A DNA stretch of 40,999 nt from JANLTP01 sp031363055 (GTDB taxonomy: Bacteria > Pseudomonadota > Gammaproteobacteria > Burkholderiales > Burkholderiaceae_E). This document shows positions 40,587 through 40,999 of the stretch, one piece after another. Every line of letters starts with the position of its first letter. Positions within the stretch are counted from its first letter, which is position 1. The position numbers and the translations under genes were made by a program. Under the pieces are notes generated by a model. The model did not search any database. It worked only from the letters and a program-made list of their open reading frames with translations, and was not told where the DNA came from. The stretch covers positions 1 through 40,999 of the forward strand of contig JANLTP010000111.1 of the NCBI GenBank assembly GCA_031363055.1, given 5' to 3'.

Positions 40587-40999
40587 TTACTTGATCCAGC
40601 CCTTCTCTTTGTAGAAGCGCGCAGCCCCTTCATGCAGGGGCGCCGCCAGGCCGGCACTGACCATACTTTCGGGCTTCAAGCTAGCCAGCGCCGGATGCAA
40701 TTTCTTGAATTCATCGAGGTTATCAAACACGGCTTTGACCATGACGTAAACCACATCGGCCGCTGTGCGCGTCGATACGACCAGTGTGCCGAGCACGCCA
40801 TAAGTCTGAATGTCGGTCGGATTGTTCGGGTACATGCCGCCCGGAATGGTTGCCAGCGCGTAGTACGGCTTCTCGCGCAGCAACTTGTCGACCTCGGGTC
40901 CGGTGACCGGCACCAGTTTCGCGCCGCAGGTAGTCGCCGGGTCCTGAATATTGGCGCTCGGATGTCCGATGGTCCACCAGGAGCCGTCGATCTTGCCGT
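40587..40999 (-). CDS. TRAP transporter TAXI-family solute receptor, C-terminal part (partial)
   Basis: The last 137 codons of a gene that leaves the window on the right. The translation contains DGSWWTIGHPSANIQDP, TTCGAKLVPVTGPEVDKL, YALATIPGGMYPNNPTDIQTYGVLGTLVV, and ends with GAARFYKEKGWIK, all typical of the C-terminal lobe of periplasmic TAXI receptors that deliver substrate to TRAP permeases. The signal peptide and first lobe lie outside. An internal ATG at 40913 is not the start because the frame is open and family-like upstream of it. It forms an operon with the fused permease 42 bp downstream. Confidence 0.9.
   Translation of the reverse strand, partial: GKIDGSWWTIGHPSANIQDPATTCGAKLVPVTGPEVDKLLREKPYYALATIPGGMYPNNPTDIQTYGVLGTLVVSTRTAADVVYVMVKAVFDNLDEFKKLHPALASLKPESMVSAGLAAPLHEGAARFYKEKGWIK

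Overview
The window reads as a piece of a chromosome of a GC-rich, gene-dense proteobacterium, most likely a betaproteobacterium (Burkholderiales-like). The evidence is gene order: an NDUFA9-type complex I-associated protein, a glutathione S-transferase and a CCA-adding enzyme at the left end, and a MidA-type methyltransferase, a pteridine-reductase-like SDR and ttcA around 31.6-34.6 kb, are arrangements I associate with that class. No rRNA, tRNA, CRISPR array, prophage, integrase or transposase is visible. No gene-free stretch exceeds about 215 bases.

Layout. 1-3.6 kb: housekeeping run (NDUFA9 tail, GST, CCA enzyme fused to a membrane domain, enoyl-CoA hydratase). 3.6-10.5 kb: secreted cyclase-family hydrolase, a 1,409-residue SNF2 helicase-like ATPase, and a stand-alone AAA ATPase behind an AT-rich leader. 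10.5-26.6 kb: a catabolic region. It holds MaoC dehydratase, quinone oxidoreductase, acyl-CoA dehydrogenase, a TetR regulator, and then a roughly 10-kb minus-strand operon: dioxygenase alpha and beta, enoyl-CoA hydratase, SDR, alpha/beta hydrolase, FAD oxidoreductase, hydroxyacyl-CoA-kinase-like protein, small partner protein, an AttH/CrtC-like protein and an acyl-CoA ligase. A ferredoxin is divergent from this operon, followed by an NQO1-like flavoprotein and a luciferase-like monooxygenase. 26.8-31.3 kb: a tannase/feruloyl-esterase-like lipoprotein, a MobA-like hydroxybenzoate monooxygenase and an exported methyltransferase. 31.4-34.6 kb: housekeeping (DUF2905, MidA, SDR, ttcA). 34.8-38 kb: DUF1800/DUF1501 pair. 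38-41 kb: TRAP-TAXI transporter.

How the parts fit. Two matching 22-bp palindromes lie inside the -35/-10 spacers of the promoters for the acyl-CoA dehydrogenase (13.33 kb) and the dioxygenase operon (23.95 kb). The TetR gene starts 17 bp from the first. I infer one TetR regulon that activates an unknown ring-containing or branched acid as a CoA thioester, oxidises it and shortens it. The kinase, small protein, acyl-CoA dehydrogenase, SDR and ligase set resembles the levulinate (lva) logic of Pseudomonas. Two genes of the operon (ligase and kinase) carry internal deletions with frameshifts, and the tannase gene has a single in-frame amber codon, so parts of this capacity look broken unless these are sequence errors.

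The most unusual structural feature is that many gene junctions hold short, imperfect direct repeats, mostly tandem, with different units of 9-18 bp, often starting at a stop codon or including a start codon. Together with the frameshifting deletions this suggests a lineage with much replication slippage. All family assignments are from reading the translations; no database search was possible.
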